Positions 1-12,729 of a stretch of DNA of 64,000 nucleotides are shown piece after piece. The notes beneath the pieces are model-generated. The model did not search any database. It saw nothing but the letters and a program-made list of their open reading frames with translations, and was not told the origin of the DNA. Positions within the stretch are counted from its first letter, which is position 1; each line of letters begins with the position of its first letter. A program made the translations under genes and the position numbers. The DNA is from Delphinapterus leucas (Eukaryota > Chordata > Mammalia > Artiodactyla > Monodontidae), in assembly GCF_002288925.2 (NCBI RefSeq), contig NW_022098076.1, positions 71,649,858-71,713,857 on the forward strand, written 5' to 3'.

Positions 1-980
1 AAAAAAAAGCAGAACCGCTAGCCCCAGCTTCTCCTTTTCCAAGCCTATAGCTCTGCCAATGTAAAGATGACTATAACTATACTTGGAAATCTCATTTCTT
101 CAAGTTCTGAACTTTTCTGAAATTCTCATCTGACCCTTCCCGTTAGTTCTCCCTTCCACTCCATTATGTCAGCACTACCACCATTCTCCTTTCTGTCTCT
201 CAGACTTGAAACTTCATCTGTGACTTAGCTCTGTCCTACTTCCCCTAATCCAATAAATCACCATACCCTGGCCATTTTTTTCATTCAAAATAATTTTCAT
301 ATAATGCTTCTTCTCTTTTCCCATTGTTCATTCATATTCTCACTTTTCTCATTCCTGAATGACTGAAAACCTAACAGACCATCCCATTTCCAGACTCTCC
401 CTGCCCCAAGCCATTTTCTTGGATTTATCTTTCTAGAGTAAATTTGTTCTCAAGGCAAACCCCTTCCCAGAAGTTTTCCTTTCTAGCTTTGTTTTCTTCT
501 AACTCTCTTTTAACTTGTTTCAGTCTAGCTGGTTTTTTACTTTCATTTACACGTGAAACTAGCTAGTTTTTAAACAAGTATTTTCTAAGTAGAACAGAAT
601 TTTAAGTAACATTTACTTAAAGACTTTGTGGAAAGGCTGTGAAATCCAGGAACCATCACAGAATTTGGTTCTCTGTCCTCTCTATTTAAATTATACCTTT
701 AGAGTTTTCTGTGAACCGAAAGGCATCCAATCATTTGAGATTGAATGATTTTATTTAAACTTGTCCCTTGCCCTATATTCATACAAGAGCCTACTATAGG
801 TTAAAAGAACAACAAAAACAAAAATAGAAGTCTAGAGTAAGTTCTCTCATGTCTCTAAGATACGAAGTAGACCAACTAGACTGGTGTTCTACAGTAAAGA
901 GAACAAATTCCTGTGACTGTAGGCAAATAAAGGAGAATTTTCAGAAGTGACAGCTTACTAACTATCCCCTTTCTTCAATT
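1..980. other. Intergenic DNA, nothing recognised
   Basis: AT-rich sequence without a coding frame, exon-like conservation or clear repeat family. It lies on the downstream side of IKZF2. Confidence 0.6.
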
Positions 981-993
981 AAAAGTTCAATGA

Positions 994-1200
994 GGGGCGT
1001 CCCTGGTGGCGCAGTGGTTGAGAGTCCACCTGCCGATGCAGGGGACGCGGGTTTGTGCCCCGGTCCGGGAAGATCCCACATGCCGTGGAGCGGCTGGGCC
1101 CGTGAGCCACGGCCGCTGAGCCTGCGCATCCGGAGCCTATGCTCTGCAACGGGAGAGGCCACAGCAGTGAGAGGCCCGCGTACCGCAAAAAAAAAAAAAA
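994..1200 (+). mobile_element. CHR-type tRNA-derived SINE
   Basis: The head carries an A box (TGGCGCAGTGG) and a B box-like GGTTTGTGCCC, followed by the GATCCCACATGCCG body typical of cetacean-hippo-ruminant SINEs, and a pure A tail of about 18 nt. It is flanked by 13-bp target-site duplications, AAAAGTTCAATGA at 981-993 and AAAAGTTCAGTGA at 1201-1213 (one mismatch). The open frames across it are shadows. Confidence 0.95.
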
Positions 1201-4200
1201 AAAAGTTCAGTGAATCTACTTAATTTCAACTTAGGTAAATGCCCAATTAATCTTTAGACTTGCCGGCCTAATTGAAAGTCATGGGCAGGTAACATTTGTC
1301 AAAATAGAAACAAACTATAAAAGTTTACTTGTGATATTTTGTAGAAGTGATAAGAAATAAAACATTTTCTAATAAGTATAATTGTTCAAGGGAAGTAATA
1401 TTTGAAGATCAGTTACTTGAGAATGGAAGAAACATTAGAACCTTATTTATACATACAGAAGGACATGAACTAGGAAATGTATCTTCTCCTGGTTTTCAAG
1501 AATGTGGTATCCTAAACATGGAATCATTAACATGATGAAAATGCCATAGTTAGGGTAAATATCATGGTTGGTTATTCTGGCATAAGATTAGTAATTCTTT
1601 AAAGGCAGGTATTTATCTTTTCCCCATTAGCACCTGATAAAATGCCTTATACATAGTAAGCACATAAATATGTATTTAAAAATTGAGTTCAGTAATACTA
1701 TTTTCCCAAAACTAATATCACTGACACAGTTAAACAACTGGCTTCAAAGGGTCAATTAGATTTTAATTTGCAGGAAGAAAATAAATGAAAAGAAGCAGTA
1801 CAATTCCAGATTCAACTTTTTCTAAGCTGAGAAAATAAAATAGAAGAGCTGAATCAGAGCAGGGCACCGATGAGATAATTTTCTGATACATAATGTAGAT
1901 TTATTTATAAATGCTGCTAAACAGTAAACATTAAGGGAAAAAAAATTAACCCAGCACACTGTATTAGTAGAAAGGCTTTTTTCCCCAAGGAGCGCAAGTT
2001 CTTTTGGAAACCTGCATGTTTTTAAGGATGTGAAGTTCAGGTATATGCACTTGTGTGGGGTAAAGCTGTCATAATCAGAACATGGTGTTTTAAACCCAGG
2101 TTCCTGTGCACTCTCACACAGTTCAACTTCATTTCAAAGTCTAGGAGAATTGAGTTTCCTAGAATTCTCATGAGTAGAAGACGACTAGCTTATTTTTTTT
2201 TTATCTTCCCACTTCATGTGTGAGGAATGAGCGGCAAAGAAGGGTAGTGGCACTGTTAACCTCACGCAGCAAGCTAGCCTGAGCATTGCCTGATTACCCA
2301 AGGTCTGTATTGCATTAACTTTCACCTGCTCAGGAAAGAGCAGGAAAGTGCAATGCTATGTTTGGATGAAAACACAGGAACCCAGGTAAACCAAACCAAA
2401 CAGCTTAGCCAAGAAGATGATTCAGCTTATTAGGACTTGGGCAGGCAAATGGGGGAAAAAAAGGAGTGGGGGGAAGGGCGGACGCTCGGCTTTTCCTCAG
2501 CAAACCCAATCCCCTTCTCCCAAAAATAACAGGAAATTTTAATTTTTAGTAAAAGATGTATGTGATGATGCAAAGTAGGTAGAGCAACAGTTTGAAAAGA
2601 GACAGCAATAAATCAAATTTACATGTCGTACATGGAATGTGATTTCTGATAATTTTAGAAGGAGAATTTGAACATAGAAAGGTTTGAACAGACTTTAAAA
2701 GGAATGGAGTGGGAGGTAAGAGAGTGAACTTGTCCATTTAAGCATGTTTTTTCCCCAGTCCTTACTGCTCATCTGAAAACAAGAAGTAGAGCAGGTCAGG
2801 AAAGGGGTTATGGTTAACACTGCAAGATGAAAGATAAGCAGCCAGGCAGTTAGAAGCCAAAGCATTTTATCTAGAAGAGCAGGTCTGGCCTTGTTTCCAT
2901 CTTGATAAGAATTTGATTGGAGAGCTTGTTTGTCTCTAGGCTAGGATGGGATGGCAGGGCTGAAGAAAGGGGACAGGGAAGTTGGGGGCTTAGTTATGGA
3001 GCTGTGGCAAACCACTAATGTAGTGATAAGTCCTTCTTTTGTATTGTATGTCTACCTGAACTTTCAAATTGTTAGACTTGTCTGTTGAGATAACACGGCT
3101 GTGTTTCTTTCAAATGTGCAGACTTAAATATCTAGAGAATTTAAGTGACCTGGACAGGCTTATTATCCTAGTTTAAAATGTTAAAACAATGGCTAACTGG
3201 TTAAGCCACTGACTCAAAACTTGAAGGGAATGACATTGACTTTAACTCCTTTTAAATAGTATGTTTATCTTTTTTCTGAAGCATATGCACAACATACTCT
3301 GGATTACTTTTTAAAGTTATGTTTTTATTCCACTTCAAATCCTTTTCTTAAAAAAAGGATTACAATTATAGGAGCTTCTACTTTCTGATGATATAACTGC
3401 TTCAGAAGTGGTTTTTAAAATATAATTATTAAAATCAAAAACTTCTAGGGTCATCAAGTTCTGTTCTTGGTGTTCTTGGATAAGAGACATGGTTTCAGGT
3501 TTTCCTGGGGTTTTATTTACTATTACTTTAAGTATCTCAGTCTCTCATAGAACCAAGAAATCAAAAGTTCAAAATGAAATGAGTTATTTTTTTTAAAATA
3601 GGCCTTTAAAATTATTTTAGCAGCTAATTGAAATGATTTTCATGTGGTGAATTTACTGCTCGTGCCATTCATTGCTCAAGTCAGGTTTATTGAATATGTC
3701 ATGATTAGCAGAGGAGGAAGCATCATAAGATGGATGTAACCCATACATTTGCTGGGGTTTATAATCTATACTATCTGAGAGATCAAGTAGAACATTTGTA
3801 GCCCAAAAGGTTAGATCATAAATAAGTTTGTATAAATGACTGGTGGAAAGAAAGATCTTAAAACAACATATTCTTATCTTGGCTACTTTACACATTGTCT
3901 GACACTTTGGGTCTTGTCTTCGCTGGTCCTGAGGCTGTCCCTATAGGTAAGTAGCTCTGGACACTGCCCTGACCACCAGGAAGAGTGTCCAGAACACCCT
4001 ACGAAGAAAATTATCTTTCTAGAATGCTCCCAAATTAAAATTTTTCTTCTTTTACCTCTTGCCTTTGGCTATTCAGTAACGCTGTACTGGTACTGAAAGT
4101 CTGAGGCCAGAAGAAATTTAATGGTAATCGATAACAATTATGATAATATAATAATAATAGCATCCCTCATTTACGGGAAGCCTCCCAGGTGACAGGACTT

Positions 4201-4739
4201 TGTAAGACATTTTATATATGCTGTTCCTCCATTGGTTATAAATGTCTACCTACTAGGCCCTTACTCTATTTCCTTTCACAGACAAGTTTTGCCAAAAAAA
4301 TTATATATTTATTCTATATCCTGACTTCCAGGATGCTTTTAATTTTTTTCTTACAAAACAATGTATGTGTATGTATATATACATATGCATATATATATAT
4401 ATACAATTTAGAAATGTGTGCAAATTTAAAAGTGAAGTAAAATGCATAATCCAACTACCCAGCAATAAACACTTTGATATAAGGCTTTTTAAAAATTGTC
4501 CTATATACATATGTACACACTGTTTATTCATAAATGGAGTCATTGTATTCATTTGGTTTATAATTTTTTTTCTAATAATAAACTATTAATGCCTTTCCGT
4601 AGTGTTAAATAGTTACCATTTTTCATGGTTGCGTGTTATCATAAAGCATGGATACTTTTTTAATCAATCTTACCATTAAATATTTTAATTTTTGTCTATA
4701 TTAGTTGAACAAACACTCAATATAAATACTTTATAGTAT
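1201..4739. other. Intergenic DNA with a small L2 tail
   Basis: A degenerate L2 3'-end (plus strand) can be seen at about 1575-1675, with wording like AGGCAGGTATTTATC and CATAGTAAGCACATAAATA. The stretch at about 4330-4740 looks like an old AT-rich repeat, with an AT microsatellite at about 4373-4404. The rest shows nothing I can name. Confidence 0.45.
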
Positions 4740-4945
4740 TTATTCACTTAATTCTTGTAAGACTCAATTAGGCTGTAACAACCATTTCTGACAATGGTAA
4801 TCCTTTTACTATTTTACAAATAAGGAAACTGAAACACAGAAAGGTTAAGTAAATGACCCAAGGTCACAGAACTAGTAAGTGGCAGATTTCAACTCAGGTT
4901 GAACTGGTTCTAGAATGAGTGTTCTTAACTACTGTGATATAACTA
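4740..4945 (-). mobile_element. MIR SINE fossil
   Basis: The sequence reads as the reverse complement of the MIR core and 3' part: AAGGAAACTGAAACACAGAA, then GACCCAAGGTCACAGAACTA and TTCTTAACTACTGTGATATA. It is diverged but in full order. It appears to interrupt an older AT-rich element whose other side resumes at about 4953 (ATAATGCTGCAATGAATATC). Confidence 0.85.
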
Positions 4946-5289
4946 CTATCATAAATAATGCTGCAATGAATATCATCTTTTTTTTTTTTTTGAGAAAATC
5001 ATTAGAATGAGAATGCTGGCTTTTCAAATGCATTGGCAATTGACCTTCAAAAAGTTGATACTTTTCTTTCCACAAGCTGTATATTTCCAGACCTTAGATA
5101 ATACTGAGTGTTATAATTTAAAATTAAATCTCCTGCTGTTGTATTTCTCATTTCCCAATCCTCTTAATCTAGTGGACTTTTTTCATTCATCTTTTAGCAC
5201 TCTGTGGCATTGGGTAATTTTCCCTCATTCCCTTCTCATGCACCTCTTTCCTGCTTTGGTGTGATATCACCCTCTGCTACTCCCCTCTA

Positions 5290-7830
5290 ACTTGTATTAA
5301 CATTCCTTCTCTGTCTCCTTCACTGATACTTTTCTCTGACCTCTTTTTTAATTTTAGTGTTTCTTAGCTCTCCACTTGATTCTCTTCTCAAGTTGCAGTC
5401 TCCCTGGGAAATCTCATCCATCCTCATGACTTTAACAACAATTTAAATGCTAATGCTCACTAATCTTTATCTCCTCCCAGACATTGCCCCTAAATTCTAG
5501 ACTTATATATGTAACTATCTATTAGATATCTTCAGCAGGGATATTCTCCAGGCTTTAAAAAACAGAATATATTTAAAATTGAACTCAATATTTCCCCCCT
5601 AAACCTGCTCTTCATCTTGTATTTACTATCTGAATTTGATGTTACCATCACACAACCAAACACCTAATGTGAGACTCACTCTAGACTTGCACTACAGCGT
5701 AGGGTAAGGATGAATAGCAATGATTTTGAATCAAGCAAATCTGGATTTAAACCTTACCTGTATGACTTAAAATCTGGATGACCCTGGAAAAGTTGTTTAA
5801 ACTCTCTAAACTCCAGTTTTATTTTCTGTAAAACGAGGATAAAATTACCTACTCTGCAAGGCTATTGAGAAGATGAAATGGGATGGTGTATGTTACATAT
5901 GTTCTTATTGGAGTTCCTGATATACTAAAACACTTAATAAAGAGTATTGCTATTTGGGGGATAATGTCTCACCTCTCACATCCAATTGGTTTCTAAATAC
6001 TGTTGTTTCTAACTCTGTAACTTCACTCCAACAATCCTTGCTCTTTACCATCACTGCTGACAATGCCTAGTTAGGATCTAGTCATCTCTACCTCAGTGAT
6101 TGCAATTTTCTTTAACTCAGTGGTCCTCTCCATTTTTTCCTGACATCACACAGGGTGATGTTCACATGCGGGATTCATTCCCTCAGTCATAGTCAATGTC
6201 AAGTACAGTTCTAGAAGTTTAGGCTATAACTCTACTCCTTTCTTTCCCATGCCATGAGAAAACATACTAGAATAATAGTAAGCGTGGCACTATTAAAGAG
6301 GTTAATTTGAATCTGCTCCCATTTATTTCAGTCTGGTGCAAATTTGAGTACTATATTTTCAATAGCAAACTGCTTGCAGCACATATGTGTGCAACTACAT
6401 CATGGTTGAAAGCTTTGTGTTAACCAGCTTCCTTTACCAGTTTTCTTACCCCACACTAATCCCATCCCCCTCAAGATTGTCAAAGTGAGCTAGTTTCTAT
6501 TATGTAGATTTTACTACATGTTTTGCATTTTCTATGGTGTAAAATGCAACTCCCTTTGGTCTGGCACAAAAGGCCCTTCAGACCTGGCCCTTTTTAGCTT
6601 CTTGAGGCTTTTCTCTTTCTATACCTCACCTTGCATATGACTTTTGAAACAACAAAATAATGGCATTCTCATCTCCCTTTCTTCATCCCCCCTCTCAGTC
6701 CTCATCCCACTGCAGTCTGCCTTAGGCTACAGGTGGTCCCTTGATTGTGCCCTTCATCCTGGGCACTCACGACCTATGTACCACTGAGTATCTTCACTCA
6801 GCAGTAATGGACACTTGGAACACTCCCCTTCCTCCTGATTCTTTGGCTGCCCCTCTATTAATTGCATTTTTGGCTTTTCTTTTTTTCCTACCCATACTTC
6901 AATATTCTGCCCCCAGGACTCTTTCCTATGCAGTTTTCTTTTCTTCTCTGTTTTTCTGTTCTTTTTTTATATTGTACTATCTTTGGGAGATCCTCTACAC
7001 TTTGTAGTTTCAACTACCATCTGTATGCAAATACCAACAAATCCTTTTCTGTTTTTTCCTCTTCTAAGACTTACCCCTTTCCTGAACCCTATATACCCAA
7101 TTGCTCATAGGACTTTACCACTTGATGGTCTTATAAGTGACATAATTATTCACAGTGTTTCCAGAAGGGACTTCATTATCCCCCTACCCTCCCAAACCAA
7201 CCTTTTTCTCATTCAAGTTGCACACTTCTACAAATGGAATCATTCACCCAATTTCTAAGCCAGATATCTAGGAGAATCAGTACTTGACCTCTACAACTCT
7301 TTTTTGAACCCTACATTTCAACCAGTTATCATATCTTGATGATACCTCACTAATACCTCTAAAACCCCACAACATATCTCCAAATCCACTGCTATGCCTT
7401 AATCCAGGCTGCCATCATCTCTTACTTAGATTAATTTATCTTTTTCCTTCAACTCTGCTGCTCACTAACCCATTATCCTCCACACTCAACCAGTTATTTT
7501 ACCTCAATTCAAATCTGATAGTATAACCCTCAGGACTTAAAACCCTTCAAGATAAGTTTCAAAGATTTAACATGATTGATATGGCTCTCCAAGACGTGGA
7601 TCTGGCCCCTCCTTCCAGCCCAGACTACTTGCCATGTTCACTCTCATACCATACAGTCCAGCTATATTGAACTTTTTTCAGTTCCTCATGTGTTTTTTTT
7701 TTTTGTCTCTGTTTTGCCTGCACGGGATACTCTCCTTATTCCTACTTCCTTCCTTTGCCTGGCTTTCTCCTACTTCAGAGCTCCTGTTCTCTAGGATTGA
7801 TTATGTCTTCCCACTATAGATTTCTAAGGT
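5290..7830 (+). mobile_element. Composite of old L2 (LINE-2) 3' pieces
   Basis: Pyrimidine-rich sequence in L2 order. It has a segment like 'acagaatatatttaaaattgaactcaatatttcccccct' near 5565-5600, then after a MIR interruption (5705-5955) the 'cacatccaattgg' to 'attgcaattttc' part to about 6240. Further L2-like blocks follow at about 6540-6850 and 7340-7800 (for example CTCTCCAAGACGTGGATCTG and GCCCAGACTACTTGCCATGT). Open frames here belong to these fossils. More than one copy is probably present, and the internal limits are approximate. Confidence 0.6.
5705..5955 (+). mobile_element. MIR SINE fossil inside an L2
   Basis: Plus-strand MIR order: GATTTTGAATCAAGCAAATC, ATGACCCTGGAAAAGTTG, AACTCTCTAAACTCCAGTTT, TTCTGTAAAACGAGGATAAA and an ACACTTAATAAAGAGTATT end. 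It sits between two L2 segments that read on from one another, so it inserted into the L2. Confidence 0.8.
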
Positions 7831-8599
7831 CCCAGTATTTGCCATATCATTACATTACATTTCTTTACTAAAAATTTTCATCGCATATGACTGCTAATAA
7901 AGTAGATTCAAATTGGGGAACTATAAAAATGTTATCTACATACCTTAAATTATTTTTTGGCCTAATACTTTAAATGCACAATCACCACCAGCTTTTTGAT
8001 GTAGGGCTATCACTTTTAATTTGGAGATGAGTACGTTGAATGAAAGCCATTGTCTTTCTTTACCACAGTGCACCATGTGTAAGTTCTAGTTTCACTTTAT
8101 TTAAAGTGCAGTGATAACTTAAAATAGGGTGAAAAGTTAAAGACATTGACCAACCAATCTGAATGTACAATTTTCTGGATTATTAAGACTTTTTTTCTCA
8201 GTCTTTTCTGGTTTACATCCTTTACCTAATTTTGGTAGAAATGTTTTTAATGATTCCCTTTTAATGAGTCTTTCCAAAATATTCAACTTAATTTTCAAAG
8301 AAACAACCCTTTCATTTTACAGTCTATATCACCAAATTATGCAAGCAATGTTTAATTATATTACATGGTTACAATAATAAGTCAACTGTCATAAATAGTT
8401 TGAGCATAAACACAACTAATTCTTGGCAAGCATGCAACTCAACCAATGAGAGAAGTGTGTAGGCTTACTGGAGTGTAGCCTACTGTCTGAGAGCTTTCAC
8501 TGAGCCCAGAATATTAATGAGCTTGTTTTGCAAAGGCAATTGATAGTATTAGTTAGTTTGCCAAGTCAGTTAAGTGGAGGTCTGTTAAGAGTGCTCTGT

Positions 8600-9070
8600 T
8601 AACACAGTTGTCTCTCTCCCACGTTGACTGTATGCACTGTGAGGACAGGAGAAGCGTGCATGTCTTAGAAAGAAATCTCTTTTTTTCACCATGATGTTCA
8701 CCAACATGTGCTGGGCACACAACAAATATTTGCTGAAGAAATGAATATATTAATAAATAGGTGGAATACCTACTCCTCATAGCCTGTCTTTCCTCCAGAA
8801 TAGCTCAAGTGTCAACATCTTAATTTATAGCCTGACTTCCCTGATTGATCTCTCTGTCCTTCAAAGTAAAATGTGTAACTTCCCTCTTTGTCTCCACTGT
8901 ATTCTAAACCTCTTTAAAATACTCTTACTAACATTTCATTTTGTTTCTATTTCCTTTTAATGTATTACATATCTCTGGAAGTCAGGAAATTTTATTTTTA
9001 TATCTTATGTTTAATATATAAATAGCACATGTAATATTTCCGAGAAAAATTAATTAATAAATAAATGAAT
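8600..9070 (+). mobile_element. Two L2 3'-end fragments in tandem
   Basis: The first (about 8620-8765) ends GGGCACACAACAAATATTTG followed by an AT-rich tail. The second (about 8780-9070) runs from CCTGACTTCCCTGATTGATC to a TAAATAAATGAATAAATAG end. Both match the typical L2 terminus in order, with heavy divergence. Confidence 0.6.
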
Positions 9071-9071
9071 A

Positions 9072-9232
9072 AATAGCTCTGCCATGTAGGTATACTTGTC
9101 ACTGCTTTAGATGAAGAAACTGAGCCAGAAAGATTAAACAGCATAAGCAATATTACAAAGCAAATAAATCTTGGGGTCTCCTTGGTCCATGGACCCCAAA
9201 GCTCATTCTCTCTTTCAACTCTATTATGTCTC
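9072..9232 (-). mobile_element. MIR SINE fossil
   Basis: Reverse-complement MIR order is visible: GATGAAGAAACTGAGCCAGA, AGATTAAACAGCATAAGC, then GACCCCAAAGCTCATTCTC. It is strongly diverged. Confidence 0.65.
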
Positions 9233-10475
9233 CTTTAACCACCTAGTAAATTAAAACCTCTTCTAGGAATAGAAGTAAAGCATTTCCTGGTCTCGATCAA
9301 GTCTTACTTTCCAGCTATCCGTGAATATTAATATTCTCTTTGCTTAATTTTTTTATAGGCTCATAGGTGAATAGCAAGGAGGAAGGGCAGATGACGAGTG
9401 CGCAGGAAAAATGATCCAAACCTGAGCAATAAGGTGGAGCATGTGGTCTGAATTAGAGGAATGTGGAAACTGAGGTGGGAAAGAGATTATATAAAGCAAA
9501 CCAGACCCAAAGATATAGATTTGCCCTACGGCATTACTTAACCCATGGAATGAGAACATTTGTATAAATTATCCATGCCACTGTTTCTCTCCATGGAGGA
9601 TACTGTATTTCCCATATATGGTTTGGGAAGGCTTCCTGGAGTAGATTGATCCCAAGGGGGTATCTTGAATGATAGGAAAAAAGAAAATAGCTTAGTGTTT
9701 GGAACAAGGGATCTAATTTGCAGGCTGAAAAGCCAGTGTTACTGAAGGAACTGACACAAATGAAAAAAGGCGAACCTGGATGATGAATAGAGTGAAGAAA
9801 GAGCCATTGCAATGTTGTAAGCAGTAGAGAATCTCTGCACACTCAAGGGAAGAAAGGAACAACATCTTTATACTAAGGATTTTCCTGGACCTCCAACTCC
9901 ATACCACTGACTCTTGCATTCACCTCTGATTTTGTCCAGATCAGACTTGCCTAACGCTCATCTTAGTTCTTCAGACGTCATATCTAACGCAAAATCTCTT
10001 AGTTCTCAAACTCAAAGCTTCATATTTTAGAAAATTCAGACATAAAACCAATCCTCCAGTTTTCTAAACACATTTATAACTGATTTACTTTCAGTATACT
10101 TAATAATGTAGCTGTTCAACAACTTTTTGTGTTTCACCACAAATTCTTTCATATAATCTGATTAAAACACATCCAGAATATACTACTACCTTTCCTACTC
10201 TACTCGTTTTCAGTTTTATTCAGCAAAGATATACATCCCTGTGGTCACTTTCTTCAATATCATTATCTTTGTAACATCATCTCTTTTGTTTTTCTTTACT
10301 ATTTATAAATTCTTAATCCACAAGCAAGGTGGGCGGGTCAAGTGGTCTCTCCCTTTCCACCTTTCACTTCAATCACTTTTCCACACATTTACTTCCCCTA
10401 AAATCAAATCGGCTATCTTCACTGAAAATTAAAAGTACAAAATTATCTAAAACATAAAATATATTGAGATACGTA
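9233..10475. other. Intergenic DNA, no assigned feature
   Basis: No exon-like sequence. About 9350-9860 resembles a heavily decayed interspersed repeat (GGGAAGGCTTCCTGGAGTAG), but I cannot assign a family. Antisense open frames at 9534-9842 and 9713-9919 have no recognisable product. Confidence 0.4.
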
Positions 10476-10479
10476 ATTA

Positions 10480-10690
10480 TCTTATTTGTATCCCTGGATT
10501 ATCACAGGTTAACTCCATAGATTTAGGCAAGCCATTAAACTCTTAAGTCTCTCGTTACTCCAACTAGAAAATGGGGTGGACAGTAACATCTACGTCAGAT
10601 GATTCTTTTGAGGATGAAAAAAGAAAAACGTGGAAATCACCACAGTGACTGTTACATAACTTAATAGAAGGTAGCTGTGGTCATTACTAC
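10480..10690 (+). mobile_element. MIR SINE fossil
   Basis: Degenerate MIR order: TTAGGCAAGCCATTAAACTC, CTAGAAAATGGGGTGGACAG, then ACTGTTACATAACTTAATAG and a trailing GTAGCTGTGGTCATTA. Limits are approximate. Confidence 0.6.
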
Positions 10691-10734
10691 AATACAGGAT
10701 TATTTATACAATTGAGTTTAACTGTTAAGACAGA

Positions 10735-11025
10735 TCAAAGATCTGCTACTGAGCCCTTGGAATGTGGCTAGTGAAATATGTCTAGTCCAAATCGAGATAC
10801 ATTGTAAATGTAAGATAAAAACTGGATTTCAAAGACCATGAAAAACGAAGGTAAAATATAAGATTTTTTATGCTAATATTAGGTATATCAGGTATATTGG
10901 AATACAAAAACTATTAAATTTAATTTCACTTGCTTATTTTAAATGTGGCTATTAGAAAAATTTTAAGTCACGTATGTAGTTTGTGGCACATATTACATTT
11001 CTATTGCATAGCACCATGATACATA
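10735..11025. repeat. Old interspersed repeat, probably a DNA-transposon fossil
   Basis: The wording 'cccttggaatgtggctagtg' near the left and 'tttaaatgtggctattag' plus 'acatttctattgcatagcac' near the right recur widely in mammalian genomes as an old nonautonomous element. I cannot name the family with confidence. Confidence 0.4.
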
Positions 11026-12058
11026 ATAATCACAAACTCATGAGTGGGTTTAGTGTTACCTAGAAGTCCTGTCATAAACTTTCTATTTCAGATGAAATGT
11101 TGTCACCCATAATTAACTTTATTAATTTTTATAATATATACATATAATAGAAGAGGCTCTCTCTTAAGATGATAGATTTTAAATAATCCATATATTATGA
11201 TGTGAAATTCTTTCTATATTGTATTTGTAAAATGCCCTCCTACATAGCCTGTGAAAATAATGGGCATTGTATATTTTATGTATCCAGTTAATTTATATCT
11301 GTGTGCATAGCTGAAGATTTGTATGATAATAAATGGGAAAACATAGTTAATTTTACTACAAAGCACACAGGTTACCAGAAGAACAGTAACACATTGTGGT
11401 TAAAAAGTGGTTCCAGAGAAGCCTATGTAGGTGAAAGAGATTGTCTAAAAGCTCTGTTGGGCTACAGGGTTGTTCTATAACTGTACATCCTGCCTTAGTG
11501 TGACCTTGAACACCATCTGACTATGAAACCCCAGTTCCCAGTCATGTGATGAGTTGGTGGTGGAGAAAAAAGGCTTATGTGAATAGTTTCACCAAAAGCC
11601 TGGTTGTGAGGACCCCTGTTTCTAGCTCTGTAAATTGAGACGAAACCTCTAGCTCAAAATAAGATGATAATGCATGGCACATTTAAATAACTGCAAACAT
11701 ACACCTATTTTTTTTTTACACATATATGCCACATCTATAAAATAACAATTTTAAATGGTATTCGATTGTATACATCACAAAGAGAAACAAAAAACTGTTC
11801 AAACCTTCTTGAGAGAAGGAGACACATGACTGGACACCACCCACCACCCCAGCTGAGGTATATGGGGATTTACTCTCTGGCCAAGGGGTGGTCTGTGTCT
11901 GTGCCTGTTTGAGGTCTCTGGTTGTGCTCTGTGTTTCTCTTAGACACATTCAAATTCAGAGGAACTTAAAATTGAGGAAGCTTTCCCTTAAAATTCTTTT
12001 GTAACACAATTTCAACTTAACTTTTAGTTATCTTTCTGAGAACTTCCCAACGGAATTT
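11026..12058. other. Intergenic DNA, nothing firm
   Basis: No coding or RNA feature is supported. A possible MIR 5' end (CACATTGTGGTTAAAAAGTG near 11390) is too degenerate to call. A T9 run lies at about 11708-11716. Confidence 0.4.
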
Positions 12059-12073
12059 TCAAAATCTCTCTTA

Positions 12074-12373
12074 TTTATTTATTTTTTGGCTGCATTCGGT
12101 CTTCGTTGCTGTGCGCGGGCTTTCTCTATTTGTGGCGAGCAATGGCTACTACTCGTTGCAGTGCATGGGCTTCTCATTGCAGTAGCTTCTCTTGCTGCAG
12201 AGCACGGGCTCTAGGCACAAGGGCTTCAGTAGTTGTGGCACGTGGGCTCAGTAGTTGTGGCTCACGGGCTTAGTTGCTCTGCCGCATGTGGGATCTTCCC
12301 GGACCAGGGCTTGAACCCATGTCCCCTGCATTGACAGGCACATTCTTAACCACTGTGCCACCAGGGAAGCCCC
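12074..12373 (-). mobile_element. CHR-2-type tRNA-derived SINE, about 300 bp
   Basis: The right end reads GGTGGCACAGTGGTTAAG on the minus strand (A box region), followed by a B-box-like GGTTCAAGCCCTGG and a long CHR-2-type tail rich in 'gggcttcagtagttgtggc' blocks, ending in a T/A-rich stretch at 12074-12088. It is flanked by perfect 15-bp duplications, TCAAAATCTCTCTTA at 12059-12073 and 12374-12388. It is longer and more diverged than the three plus-strand CHR copies here, so probably older or of another subfamily. Confidence 0.93.
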
Positions 12374-12729
12374 TCAAAATCTCTCTTAAATCCCACCTTT
12401 TCTATGCGGCTATTTCTGGCCCCAATACCTTCTCCCAGTACCTGTGTTTTGATTCTTGGTCACAACTTTTCTTTATAATCATTTCTGTACATCTCATTCC
12501 TTCTATTGTTTTATGCATTCCTTGATAAAACTCTTCTTACACTTTACACTTTAATCCCTTGAGTTTAACTTTAAAGTTTGCTTTTTCGCTGTACACTCTC
12601 CGTAGATGATCTCATCCACTCTGGTTTCATATTACCATATATATAGTATATGTGTGTGTCTATATATAGTATGCATACCATATATTTTATATGTCATATT
12701 GTGTGAAATACCAGTATGACATCCAAGTG

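Noticed and set aside
994..1085. tRNA-like head with A and B boxes, possibly a tRNA gene
   Set aside because: It is the head of a SINE with an A tail and target-site duplications, and it lacks a full cloverleaf.
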